Part shown: positions 34,663 through 45,717 of the stretch, piece after piece
Layout: every line of letters begins with the position of its first letter
Position numbering within the stretch: the first letter of the stretch is position 1
Assembly (NCBI GenBank): GCA_037957365.1
Contig: JARHVA010001190.1
Coordinates: 2,617,001-2,681,000, forward strand
Length of the DNA: 64,000 nt
From: Torreya grandis
Taxonomy: Eukaryota > Streptophyta > Pinopsida > Cupressales > Taxaceae
Direction: 5' to 3'
Translations under genes and position numbers: made by a program
The notes under the pieces: generated by a model
What the model was told of the DNA's origin: nothing
Seen by the model: the letters and a program-made list of their open reading frames with translations, nothing else
Databases searched by the model: none

Positions 34663-37600
34663 ATGGCAAATGAAAGTAAACTGAGAATGGAAAAGTGCAA
34701 TGGCAAAAATTACCAACATTGGAGAATGTAGATAGAGGATTATCTGTATCAAAAAGATCTCTACTTACCATAGGTGGTGTTGCAAAGAAGCCCAAAGACA
34801 TGGAAGATGAAGAATGGGAAGTTCTTGACAGAAAGGCTCTGGGGTATATAAGACTGAGTCTAGCATCCACTGTGATATCTAATTTATCACAGGCAAAGTC
34901 TACGGTAGAGTTGATGACTACATTAGCAAATTTGTATGAAAAACCCTCAGCTTCTAATAAGGTATATCTTATGAAGTAGTTATTTAATTTGCATATGAAT
35001 GAAGGTGGATCTGTTTCTACTCATCTGAATGATTTCAATGGAATTGTGAATCAATTAAGTTCAGTGAATATAGTGTTTGATGATGAAATAAAAGCTCTTT
35101 TAATATTACGTTCTTTGCCTGAAAGTTGGCATGGCTTAGTAATGGCAGTAAGTAATACTGCATCTGCATCAAATATTTTGAAAGTAGAGGATGTTGTTAG
35201 TGTTATCTTGAATGAGGAAATTCACAGGAAAAGCACAGAAGAGACATCTGGGAACGCTTTAAGTTTTGAGAGCAGGGGAAGGCAGAAAGAGAAGAGCAAG
35301 AAAGGCAGATCAAGATCCAAATCTAAGGGGAAAGGCAGATCTAAATCCAGAAATGGCAGAAGGCCACAATGCTGGAATTATGGAAAGATGGGGCACATAA
35401 GCAGAGATTGTTGGTCAAAACCTAAGGAGGACAATCAACATGAAGGAAAGGAAGAAGCCAAGGTTGCAGGTATTGCACAAGATTCTTTAATTTTCTCTCT
35501 GCATAATAATATAGAATCTTGGGTGTTAGATTCTGGTGCATCTTTTCATGCTACCCCTAACAGGGAATATTTTAGTGACTATATCCATGGAGATTTTGGA
35601 ATAGTGTATCTAGGGGATGATGAGCCCTGTAAAATAATTGGCAAAGGTAAAGTGCAGCTGAAGATGTAGAATAGCAACACATGGGTGTTGAGAGATGTGA
35701 TGCATGTTCCTAGCTTGAAGAGAAATTTGATTTTTGCAAGAAAGTTAGAGGATGAGGGTTGTACAGTAACTCTCATAGCAAAATCTTGGAAGGTGACCAA
35801 GGGTGCACTTGTTATGGCCAGAGGTAAGAGAGAAGGTACTCTCTATTTGTGTAATTGTGTTACTAACAAATCTCCTTCTGTGTTATCTACTTCAGATGTG
35901 GATGCTAAATTGTGGCACTCAAGGCTTGGCCACATGAGTGAGAAGGGGATGTCAATTCTTAAGTCCAAAGGTATGCTTTCAGATTTAAAAGGCATAGATC
36001 TAGAGTTTTGTGAGAACTGTGTATTTGGAAAACAGAAAAGGGTTAGTTTTCTCAAGATTGGGTCTACTAGGAAGAGGCATAAGTTGGAGCTTGTTCACAC
36101 AGACGTGTGGGGACCAGCTCAGGTTGCTTCCATTGGAGGATCACAGTACTATGTATCTTTCATAGATGATGCTACAAGGAAGGTATGGATCTATTGTATT
36201 AGAAGAAAATCTGATGTATTTGAGACTTTTAAGATTTGGAAAGCTATGGTTGAGAATGAAACAGGTAAAAGATTAAAGTGCCTGAGATCTGACAATGGCA
36301 GTGAGTTCTACAGTCATAAGTTTAGAGATTATTGTTATATGCATGGAATCTATAGGCAAAGGATGGTTCCAAGGACACCTCAGCAGAATGGAATTGTTGA
36401 AAGGATGAACAGGACAATAATGGAGTGTGCAAGATGTATGAGATTGCATGCCGATTTGCCCTTACAGTTTTGGGCACAAGCTATTGACACTGTAGTGTAC
36501 CTGATTAACAGAGGACCCTCTACAGCTCTAGATGGTGGTATTCTAGAAGAGGCATGGATAGGTAAAAAGGTTGATCTCTCATATCTCAAAGTTTTTGGTT
36601 GTGAAGCCTTTATGCATATAGATAAAGAAAATAGAAAGAAGCTTGATGCTAAGTCTATGAGGTGCACGTTTATTGGCTATGGCTCAGATGATTTTGGTTA
36701 CAGATTGTGGAATCTAGAAACTAACAAGGTAATCAGGAGCTGTGATGTTGTTTTCAATGAAAGAGTGATGTATTGTGATCAGCTAAGGAAGTTGAATCAA
36801 TCTGAGCAGAGCAATGGTGAATTGGACAAGGTGAAAGTCCAAGATGAGCTCGTGGGAAAAAGAAATAATCACTTACAGGAAAACACAGAGACTGACGTCG
36901 GCAGGGTAAGAACCAGCATCGACAGTACAGAAACCAGCGTCAATCGTACAGAGACTGACGTCGGTAGGACAGGTATCGAGGTCGATCAGGAAGAATCGAC
37001 ATCAGCCAGCAACAGGTCTGGAGGTGACCGAGGTCAATCACTGTCAGAGAATTCGAGTGGACAGCGTGTTGTGAATGAGTCTTAGACACCCATTAGGAGG
37101 TCAGAAAGGGTGAGTAAGCCTCCAATTAGATATTTTCCTTCTTTATTTTATTTATTGCTAACTGATGGTGGAGAACCAGAGAGTTTTGAAGAAGCAATAC
37201 AGGTGGAGTCCAAGAGTGAGTGGGAGCATGGCATGGTTGAGGAGTTGGAGTCCTTAAGGAAGAACCAAACATGGGATTTGGTTGAATTGCCAAGAGGTAA
37301 GAGAACACTCAAGAACAGATGGACCTATAGGTTGAAAGAAGGTGAGAATGGACAGATGAGATATAAGGCCAGATTGGTAGTGAATGGATTTGCACAAAAG
37401 CCAGGTATCGACTTTGGTGAGATTTTTTCTCCTGTTGTTAAAATGACTTCTATAAGGGTTGTATTGTCTTTGGTTGCTTTTGAGGATTTGCATCTTGAGC
37501 AGCTAGATGTTAAGACAACATTTCTTCATGGAGATTTGGATGAGGAAATATATATGGAATAGCCAGAAGGATTTGAGGTCAAGGGTAAGGAGAAGTTTGT

Positions 37601-38722
37601 GTGCAGATTGAAGAAAAGCTTGTATGGCCTCAAGCAAGCTCCTAGGCAATGGTATTTAAAATTTGATAGGTTTATGACTGAGCATGGCTACAGTAGGTGT
37701 CAATCTAACCATTGTGTGTATTTCAAGAGATTTGATAATGGTAGATATATTATTCTATTGTTGTATGTAGATGATATGCTCGTAGCAGGATCTCACATGC
37801 AGGATATCTCTGAGCTTAAGGTGAAATTAGCTCAAACATTTGCTATGAAGGATTTGGGAGCAGCAAAGAAAATCCTTGGCATGAGCATTAAGAGAGACAG
37901 GAAAAATCATAGGTTGATATTGTCTCAATAAGATTATGTGGACAAGGTGTTGAAACGGTTCAATATGCAGAATGCTAAACCGGTAAGCACACCTTTGGTT
38001 GGACATTTTAAGTTGAGTAAAGAATAATGTCCTAATTCATATGATGAGGTAGAGTACATGAGTAAGGTTCCATATTCTTCCGCAGTAGGGAGTTTGATGT
38101 ATGCAATGGTGTGTACTAGATCAGATATTGCCCAAGCAGTGGGAGTGGTAAGTAAGTATATGGCCAATCCAAGAAACATTGGAAAGCAGTTTAGTGGATC
38201 CTTAGATATATGAGAGGAACTAGCAGTAGGCACTTGTGCTATGGAGGTTCAGATACTTCTCTACATGGTTATGTAGATTCAGATATGGCAGGTGATTTGG
38301 ATGGCAGGAGGAGCACTACAGGTTATGTTTTCACTGTAGGTGGAATGGCAGTTAGATGGATATCTAAGTTACAGAAGGTTGTTGCCTTGTCAACTACAGA
38401 AGTAGAGTATATTTCAGCCACAGAGGCTAGCAAAGAGATGATATGGATGACACGGTTCATGGATGAGCTTGGTAGGGAGCATGAGAGTTGCAGATTGTAT
38501 AGTGACAGTTAGAGTGCAATCCATTTGGCTAAGAATTCAGCCTTTCATTCAAGAACAAAGCACATACAGCTAAGGTACCATTTCATATGACAGGTATTGG
38601 AAGATGGTGAGTTGAAGCTGGAGAAGATCCATACAGATAGGAATCCTGCTGATATGTTAACCAAGCTGGTTACAAAGGAGAAGTTGAATCTTCATTCAAC
38701 TTCTGTTGGTCTTCATGATTGA
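34663..38722 (+). pseudogene. Copia-2 Gag-Pol polyprotein, lightly damaged
   Basis: Starts at the ATG at 34663. One frameshift near 34770 and one near 38185; otherwise a single frame. Gag (NGKNYQHWRM, LYEKPSASNKVYLMK); a zinc knuckle near 35370, CWNYGKMGHISRDC, with the second Cys changed to Tyr; protease WVLDSGASFHAT; pre-integrase LWHSRLGHMSEKGM; integrase with HTDVWGP, RSDNGSEF and TPQQNGIVERMNR; a 7-residue repeat (36888-37034); RT with KNRWTYRLKEG, FLHGDLDEE, YGLKQAPRQWY and YVDD (37764-37775); RNase H with VDSDMAGDLDGRRSTTGY and LSTTEVEY; end HSTSVGLHD. In-frame stops (for example RM*IED, KM*NSNT, YME*PEGF, LSQ*DYV, YSDS*SAIH, HFI*QVLE) all sit where CAG, CAA or CGA would fit. Not functional as read. 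Confidence 0.93.
36888..37034 (+). repeat. 21-bp (7-residue) tandem repeat in the Copia-2 polyprotein
   Basis: Seven consecutive 21-bp units in frame, from 36888: ETDVGRV, RTSIDST, ETSVNRT, ETDVGRT, GIEVDQE, then two diverged units. The DNA core is gactgacgtcgg, the same motif as in the LTR comb. Located between integrase and RT. Confidence 0.88.
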
Positions 38723-38783
38723 GTTGAAGATGGAGGAGCTAGAAGATGTTACTGTATAGGTACTGGTGCAGTTGTTTATCTCC

Positions 38784-38794
38784 AAGTGGGAGAT
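38784..38794 (+). other. Copia-2 polypurine tract
   Basis: aagtgggagat immediately before the 3' LTR, identical to the Copia-1 tract. Confidence 0.85.
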
Positions 38795-39501
38795 TGTTAG
38801 GGTGTAGAGCTAAAAGCTTCACCAAGGAGCATACTTTATCAATTTTGGGTCTACACAGACACCGGCATCGGTCAGGAGCGACTGACGTCGGTCAGATGCA
38901 GTTATAGAGGCACCGACGTCGGCAGAAGATCGGCTGACGATGGTCACAGGCAAGCAGCAGGAACCGACGTCGGTTACTTGTGCATCCAGAAAGCTATTTC
39001 TGAGGACAGAAGGGAGTGTTTGCATGATGAGTTTGAGTTGTAGTCTTAAGCTCGCGTCTCTATTATTAGTAATATTATTTTTAGAGCCCTTGTTCAAGTG
39101 GCTTAACTATTTGTTGTAAGTGCATGCTCAAGTCTCCTAATTCTATATGTAGAATTAGATCTTCCTAGCTTATCGTAGTTATTGTGAATTATTGTAGTAG
39201 TTGTTGAAGAACAATACAAAATTGAATCAATCCAGGCTTGTTGGAGTTGATTGTTCTTGAGAGAGAGAGCTCTTGAGGAATAGAGATCTATTGAGAGATC
39301 TATACATCTAGGAGAGGTGTGGAAGAAAGAAGTTTCTTTAATTGTATTCCTTTTGTAAAGAGTTTGTTAATACAAGTTTTCAGGGTGGTTTCTTGTATCT
39401 CTTGTTCTTGCTATTATCTCATTCTAATTACTTGTCTATCTGATTTAGTTCCACGTTTATTGCTTTCACAAGTGTAATCTATTGTTGGTTGATCCCCTAC
39501 A
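38795..39501 (+). repeat. Copia-2 right (3') LTR
   Basis: 707 bp, tgttaggg to cccctaca. Comb sites at 38864, 38884, 38915, 38936 and 38966, with the same 20/31/21/30 steps as the left LTR although the bases in them differ. Confidence 0.92.
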
Positions 39502-39506
39502 CCTTT
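39502..39506. repeat. Target-site duplication ccttt (right) of Copia-2
   Basis: Matches 33746-33750. Confidence 0.85.
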
Positions 39507-40395
39507 CATTTAATGTATCTGGATCTTATGCACATACTTTATATCACTATTTATAGCTCAAACCCTAGCTCTCCATATTAGGCTAGGTTACCTTGCCAAC
39601 AAATGGGTTAGTGGGATCACATTTTTGAGCTAACATCAAAGACCCATCTATCAATGAGCACTTCATACATAGCCAAACTTTAAGGAAGGCCTTAGAATTA
39701 TGTAGTTCTCCACTATGTGTTGATATTTTTGCGAACAATAAAGTAGAAATTTATATGAGAGATCATGCAAAGATATAACTTGTAACTTAACAAATATGGC
39801 TCATGGGATGAACTTTGAGTACTTTGGACCCATAGGATGACTACTCCTATGATTGATATTAAAATATGGATGTATATGACATAATAAATTAGTTGTGAAA
39901 TTTGAAATTCAATAGTATTTCTAAGCTTAAGAGGTGATTATCTGACATCTTGTTAGATGAATAATAAATAGGATTTGACTTGTATTTATATTAACTATTT
40001 TGAAATTATCCTCATGGAAGGGTTAATGGAATTCTTAAATTTATCATATACACATAAATATTTGAAAATTTGAGTGTTTGTAGGGCAAGGACAATTGTGT
40101 TGGAGCTAACAATATTATCTTGTCTTAAACACAATTGTCTAGGATAGAGGAAAGATGTTGAGGTTTTACAATTGATAGTGAACGATATATATTAGATTTT
40201 AAGAATTTTGTGGTTATAGGGGATCTAGATAATTAGAGTAATTAAGGTCGAAGTAAGAAATAAGTAATTAGACATAGTGAAGTGGTGAATGTGATCCTTT
40301 TGGCTACAAAAAAGGTCAAATTGAAGGGTAGAGTCATGAGATATATTTGTCAAGTGTAAAATACTAGTTTAACATATAAATATAGATTTAAACAT
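39507..40395 (-). repeat. Element Z right direct repeat, part 2
   Basis: Matches about 28640-29535 (ctatatcactatttatag region through atatttgtcaagt and tttaaacat). Confidence 0.65.
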
Positions 40396-41279
40396 ACATC
40401 ATAACAAAGGATCAAGGGTCACATATGAGCATATTCCCTCTCTTCACCAAGGAGAGTTTGAATTCATTATTAATTACATATTATGATCTATATCTTGTAC
40501 GCATAAATTAATTTATCAACTAATTGATTTTGATATGTAGTACATTTTTTAGGGGATTTTATTTTACACTCAAAGACAAATTTATTTATCATACTTACAA
40601 ATATTTTAATTTTTTTTGTGAAGTGTTGTCACTAGAAAATGTCTTACATGTCTTTAAAAATTAATAATATTGATAACATTCCTATTTCTACACCTTTAAA
40701 TAACTTAATACATAAAAAAAATACAATTACTACTTGGATCAAAAGGGAACAATACTAACCATGAATCCCACTTTGAGATAATAAATGGAATTTTCTGAAA
40801 ATCAATAATAAATACTCAAAAAGCCCACAGGTTGATCAAATTTCCACCTATAAAAAACATGTTTTCAAATTATAGGCTATCATCTCATAAAGAAAAATAA
40901 TTTTATTCATATCATACAAGGGAACATTCAATTTGTAGATGCATTACTTTAAGATACAAATTTCAAGATTTAATTAATAATTTCAAAATCAAACTTCTCC
41001 AAAAGTATTTACAAAATTTCATTATTAATAAAGAAAATTAACCTCTCAAAGATATTTCAAATTTAGAAAATTTAAAAATTAATGATCAATGCAAATGCAA
41101 CAAAAAATTTGATGAAGATGATCAATTATTTTATGATAAGACATATTGGTGGAATAGTGACCACCCTCAACAAAAATTAATGCCTAACAATGCATATCAT
41201 GGGCTTCAACATATACATATTTTGAAATATTCGCTATCCCATAGTCTTGTACATATATTTTGTTATTAAAGTCACATAT
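40396..41279. other. AT-rich sequence, no feature seen
   Basis: No ORF of note and no recognised transposon domain on either strand. Confidence 0.5.
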
Positions 41280-41760
41280 AATATTATAAGTACACTAAAA
41301 AATATGCAAAAAAATATAGATTTCACAACACAAGATGTGTGGGTCAAATGTCCTACTATAAATTATATTCAGAAATAACCTTAAGGTATGGAAACACCAT
41401 AAAATATTCCTTATTAGGAATGAATCATTCCATTATCATAGACCTTATTGAGGGATAACCTCATTATTATAACATAAAATCCAATTACAATATTTTTACT
41501 TGATTCCTATACAAGGATATTACTCTCTTTATATTTACCCTCTTACAATAATAGATGGATATATCACCAATCCCAATGTAGGCCAAATAGTTACCAAATG
41601 TAATAAATACCATAAGTCACTTAAATGACTCTATATAATATATCCTCTAAGAAGATGTATTCCACATGTCAACATCTGCAACCACTAATATACATCATAA
41701 TATCATCTTTCAAGGTATATTCATTCCACCCCTTACCATTTTTTACACACAAAACATGAG
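41280..41760 (+). repeat. Dispersed direct repeat, copy 1
   Basis: Matches about 42760-43200 over roughly 450 bp (aatatagatttca[ct]aacacaag, aattatattcagaaata, ataaaatattcctta, ctcttacaataata). No coding content. Confidence 0.7.
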
Positions 41761-42759
41761 AATAAATACATATCAAAATATGTTTTCATAAAATATTGAG
41801 GACCAAAATAAGGCCCGTTCATGCATATTATTATTCTTCCTTTACTTCGATGTGATCATGTAAAATAACATGATGATAAACATAATAAACCCAACCACAA
41901 TAATTTGAGGTGGATCTAAAGGGAAACATATGGATTTACATATGAATCAACCAATAAAATAAAATTCAATATAAGCATGTGATTAAAATTGTCCAATTAA
42001 GAGAAGACCACCTAAACATGTGATTCACTATAAAAATGTGATTGAAATTATTGAAAACAATTAGAATAACCTCTTTGGATTGCTTTTGATCACTTAAAGT
42101 AAGAAGAAAAAATATTTTGCACCATGTATGGGAGAGTACTTAAAGAGAAGCTAGATAAATCAATTTCATCTCAATAAAATAAATACTCATACCATGCACT
42201 ACAATTATCCTCCAAATATATCCATGCCTCTTTTAATTTTTCATATTCCCATGTCATAGCTATATTAATAATTAATTTATAAAATATATTAAATGCATAT
42301 TTAATTGGATTTTCCCTTTATTTGAATACCTCTTCATTAAACTCTTTTGAATTTACCATTTTTTTATCACCTTTATGATACATATATGAAAATACAATAA
42401 TGCATAAAAATAGATCTAATTTTTTCCTTTCAATTGCACAAAATGACATGAATTTCTCACCTAAAAAAAAATATATGATTTTTTTTAGGGTCGTGCCTAA
42501 ATATTTTGCCAAAAAGTAGATTCATAAGGTAAAATTCATATTTCCATATCTCCATTGATAATACTCTAAATATTTATTATGATAACATTTTAGAAAGATC
42601 TCAAAGTCTTATTTGTAGCCATGAAAAAATAGTCTAAATTGGATGTTTATGTGAGGAGAATGACCTTTTGTAAGGTAGTAATTTTTTTTTGAAAAAAAAT
42701 TGTGAAATATCTCCAAAAATATTTACCACTTTCCCTAGAAAGAGATATGGTACCATATG

Positions 42760-43200
42760 ATCCTCACATATGATATTAGAAATACACTGAGAAATATGCA
42801 ATAAAATATAGATTTCATAACACAAGAGGTGTGGGATAAATACCCTAATATGAATTATATTCAGAAATACCCTTAAGGTAAGGAAAAACTATAAAATATT
42901 CCTTATGGTGAGGGAATCAATCCATTATTGTAGTCTGATTTGAAGGGGAAACCTCCTTATTAGAGCATACACTCCAATTATAATATTTCTTCTTGATTCA
43001 TACATAATGACATTCTTATTTTTATATAAACCCTCTTACAATAATATATGAGTATATCACTAATCCTAATGTAGGTTGAATCATTGACTAATATAATAAA
43101 TACCTCAAGTTACCCATATGAATACATATAATATATCCACTATGAGGAGGTGTGACACATGTTGGCATCTGCACTCACCAATATAAATAATAAAATCATA
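42760..43200 (+). repeat. Dispersed direct repeat, copy 2
   Basis: Matches 41280-41760, about 1.48 kb upstream, in the same orientation. The left flanks before the shared block differ. Confidence 0.7.
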
Positions 43201-44085
43201 TCTCTAGGTACATATCATAATATACATTTTTTGAAATATTTACTATACCAAAGTCTTGTACATAGATTTATTCTTCTTTGTGTTATTTTTTACAAACAAG
43301 TAAAATCTAAAAACATTCATAATTTTTTAATTCACCTTTATCTTAGTCATGTGATATACTTCATACTTATCTATCTTTTACATATCTATGTTTTTACACA
43401 TTCTTCTCATTATATACTTTGATTACGTGAGAGGTAGGATAATCTGAATATAAATTCTAATGAATACATTTGTGCCTCACCCATGGGGGGACATTGATTA
43501 TTAATTTGATAGTTACACCGTAACATTATTTTAATCAATCCCATTTTCTATAAAGAGATAATTTTACATTCATCCTATTTCTAACTAATTACTGTATGTA
43601 TCTCCACTCACCAATATACATCATAATATCATATTTCTAGGTACATATCATAATATACATATTTTGAAATATATACTATATCATAGTCATGTTCATAGAT
43701 TTTTTATTTTCTATGTTGTGTCTTACGTGTGACTTCCTCTTAGTGCTTAATATATACAAAATTGAGAAATATAAAAACATTCCTAAGGGAAAAAAATACA
43801 AAAAATTTCTTTGCCTTTATCTTAGTCATATGATATACTTCATGCCTATCTACCTACACTAGAGACTTTTACATAGCCATGCTTTCACACATGCTTCTCA
43901 TTGTATATTTTGATTAGGTGAGAGACATGATAATATAGATATATATTCTAATATTTATATTTATGCCTCACCCATGGGAGAAAATTTATTATTCATTTTA
44001 TAGTTACATGGTAACATTATTTTAAGCAATACAATTTTATATATAGATCTACTTTTACATGTGTCATGTTTCTTACTAATTATTT
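43162..44085 (+). repeat. Imperfect tandem duplication, unit about 450-475 bp
   Basis: Unit 1 (about 43162-43608) and unit 2 (about 43609-44085) share actcaccaatata, aggtacatatcataatatac, cctttatcttagtcat, tgatatacttcat, gcctcacccatggg and tttctaactaatta-like ends in the same order. Confidence 0.75.
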
Positions 44086-44764
44086 ACATAAGGTGTACAA
44101 GTGTTAATTGTGTACATGGATACATTTAGGCTATTTTTGCATATTATTACACTATATGTGTACACTTTATATCTTCTCATCAACATTTTTTATACCTTAC
44201 TATTCTTAATTATATGACTATGATTTAGGAATATTTCTTGAGTTTGATTGCATTTTTTTTTTTTTTTAGGCTTCACTTGGCACTTGACTTGTCATTTTTT
44301 CATTGGAATTATTCTTTATAATTGTTTCACATTTATTGATATGTTCCATAATCTATAACCATTTTACTATTGATCCCATAATTGACACTTACATTAGTAT
44401 TTTTGATGATGATAAAACATGTATTGGGACCTTTTTTCACAACATATATTAAGTTAGGAGGGAATTTATAGGTTTCTTAGAATCTTCCTCATCTCATTCT
44501 TATAGCTTTCAAGCCTTGCTCTTTTTATTTCATTTGTGACCCTATGCCTTTTTACATTAAATTTATATTAACTTCTACATGTATAGATAAAACATTAAAA
44601 ACATGGTTTCATAGATGATCATATCTACTTTTCTATATGGGAATCATACCTAAGAATGATATCTATTTATTACATCTATACAAAAATATTTTCCTATGGG
44701 ATAATCATACCCACACATGTTTTTAAAATTGGGAAAAGTGGGTTTTATATGGGGACTCTACTCC
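44086..44764. other. AT-rich sequence with a T-run, no feature seen
   Basis: Contains a T-run at about 44254-44268. No coding domain recognised. Confidence 0.4.
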
Positions 44765-45717
44765 TTACAATGATATAGCAAAAAAGGTCTTGAAACTAGA
44801 TATGATAGTCTTTAAGCCAGAAGAGACAAAAAGAAGTAGACATGAAAAAGCAAGAAAAAAATAGCCGAAAGACATTAGACTAAATTCTTGGTCCCATCTA
44901 ATCTTTGTAGGCCTTGGAACAATTTTGAGTGAGATTTTCCAGAGGAATATTTTAAATTCTATTGGGATGGAGCTTGAGCTTCTCTTCAACAATACCCTTC
45001 AATTTTGTATCCTTTGTGGGGGATTCAACATTTTCCTCTTTTCCTTTGGCAAGAGATTTTCATGTTTCCCTGATTTGTATACTCTTCAACACTAGGAGTC
45101 TACTATTTTCAATTAAGGTGTTGAGATTTTCATTTATAGAGACATTTTACTTTTCTAGATTGTGCATTCTTTCTTTGATTTGGTGGAATTCAGTGCTAAT
45201 TTCAATGAGATCAAATTTGGTACAATAAATTCCATCATTGAGACTTAACTTATTGAGTTCATCCTTAAATATTTTTTGGTCCTTCACACACCATCTAAGG
45301 ATGGATTTGTGTAATTCAAACTCATTCTTGATCTTATTCAGTCTGGATTGGTATTTTTGGTCTTCCACAATCTCCTTGAATTCATTCAAAGGATTAGCAT
45401 GGATAATGAAAGGGTTAGGATAGGGGTAGATGGGAGGATAATTCACAATAATATAAGGGAGGATATGCTTGAGCATATGTAGGCTACTAGCAATGTCTAC
45501 TAGTTTACTATTATCATTCAATTTAGGGGGATTGGGAGGGGGGTGTGAATAAGGGTAGAGGGAGTAGGAGAGTGTGGAGGAGAGTGATTTTGAGTGTGAT
45601 TAGGGGAGGGTGGAGGAGGAGGGTTAGGATTGGGAATAGGGGAAGAGGGAGAAGGGGAAGATAAGGGATTTTTTTTAACATATTTTCTTTTTTAACAAGG
45701 GTTGAAAAAACATTCAT
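44765..45717 (-). pseudogene. Unknown degenerate ORF: Pro-rich, then helical, then hydrophobic end
   Basis: Three minus-strand pieces in succession. At 45717-45523 is a Pro/Leu-rich frame. At 45521-45147 (124 residues) is a charged, probably helical segment (NEFKEIVEDQKYQSRLNKIK, EFHQIKERMHNLEK). Downstream, in the continuing frame, is SLAKGKEENVESPTKDTKLK, then a hydrophobic stretch (FRLFFSCFFMSTSFCLFWL) near 44850. The composition differs from the surrounding AT-rich DNA. I do not recognise a family. A coiled-coil Gag or an env-like ORF of an LTR element are possibilities. Confidence 0.35.

Larger units (their letters stand above)
33751..39501 (+). mobile_element. Copia-2: near-complete Ty1/copia retrotransposon
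   Basis: A plus-strand element of 5,751 bp with perfect flanking 5-mers ccttt. LTRs are 33751 to about 34455 and 38795-39501. A triplicated PBS lies at 34460-34564, the polyprotein runs 34663-38722, and the PPT is at 38784-38794. It is related to Copia-1 in LTR start (TGTTA[AG]GGTGTGGAGC), Gag and PPT. The LTRs differ at about 35 positions by hand count, almost all transitions, so the insertion is not recent. Confidence 0.93.
28220..40395 (-). mobile_element. Element Z: gypsy-like element bounded by long direct repeats, right repeat split by Copia-2
   Basis: Repeat 28220-29535 recurs as 33355-33750 plus 39507-40395 (around Copia-2). Shared landmarks: gaatatgatactcaaaagtg, atgccaaataatattttgat, tatatcactatttatag, ttaggctagg and gatatatttgtcaagt. 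The spacer of about 3.8 kb contains a minus-strand gag zinc-finger-like motif near 32450, suggesting minus orientation. Exact LTR ends, PBS and PPT are not clear, so LTR status is inferred. Confidence 0.55.

Noticed and set aside
36380..36667. Minus-strand ORFs within Copia-2 (also 35579-35800, 37126-37493, 37934-38233)
   Set aside because: Antisense shadows of the polyprotein.
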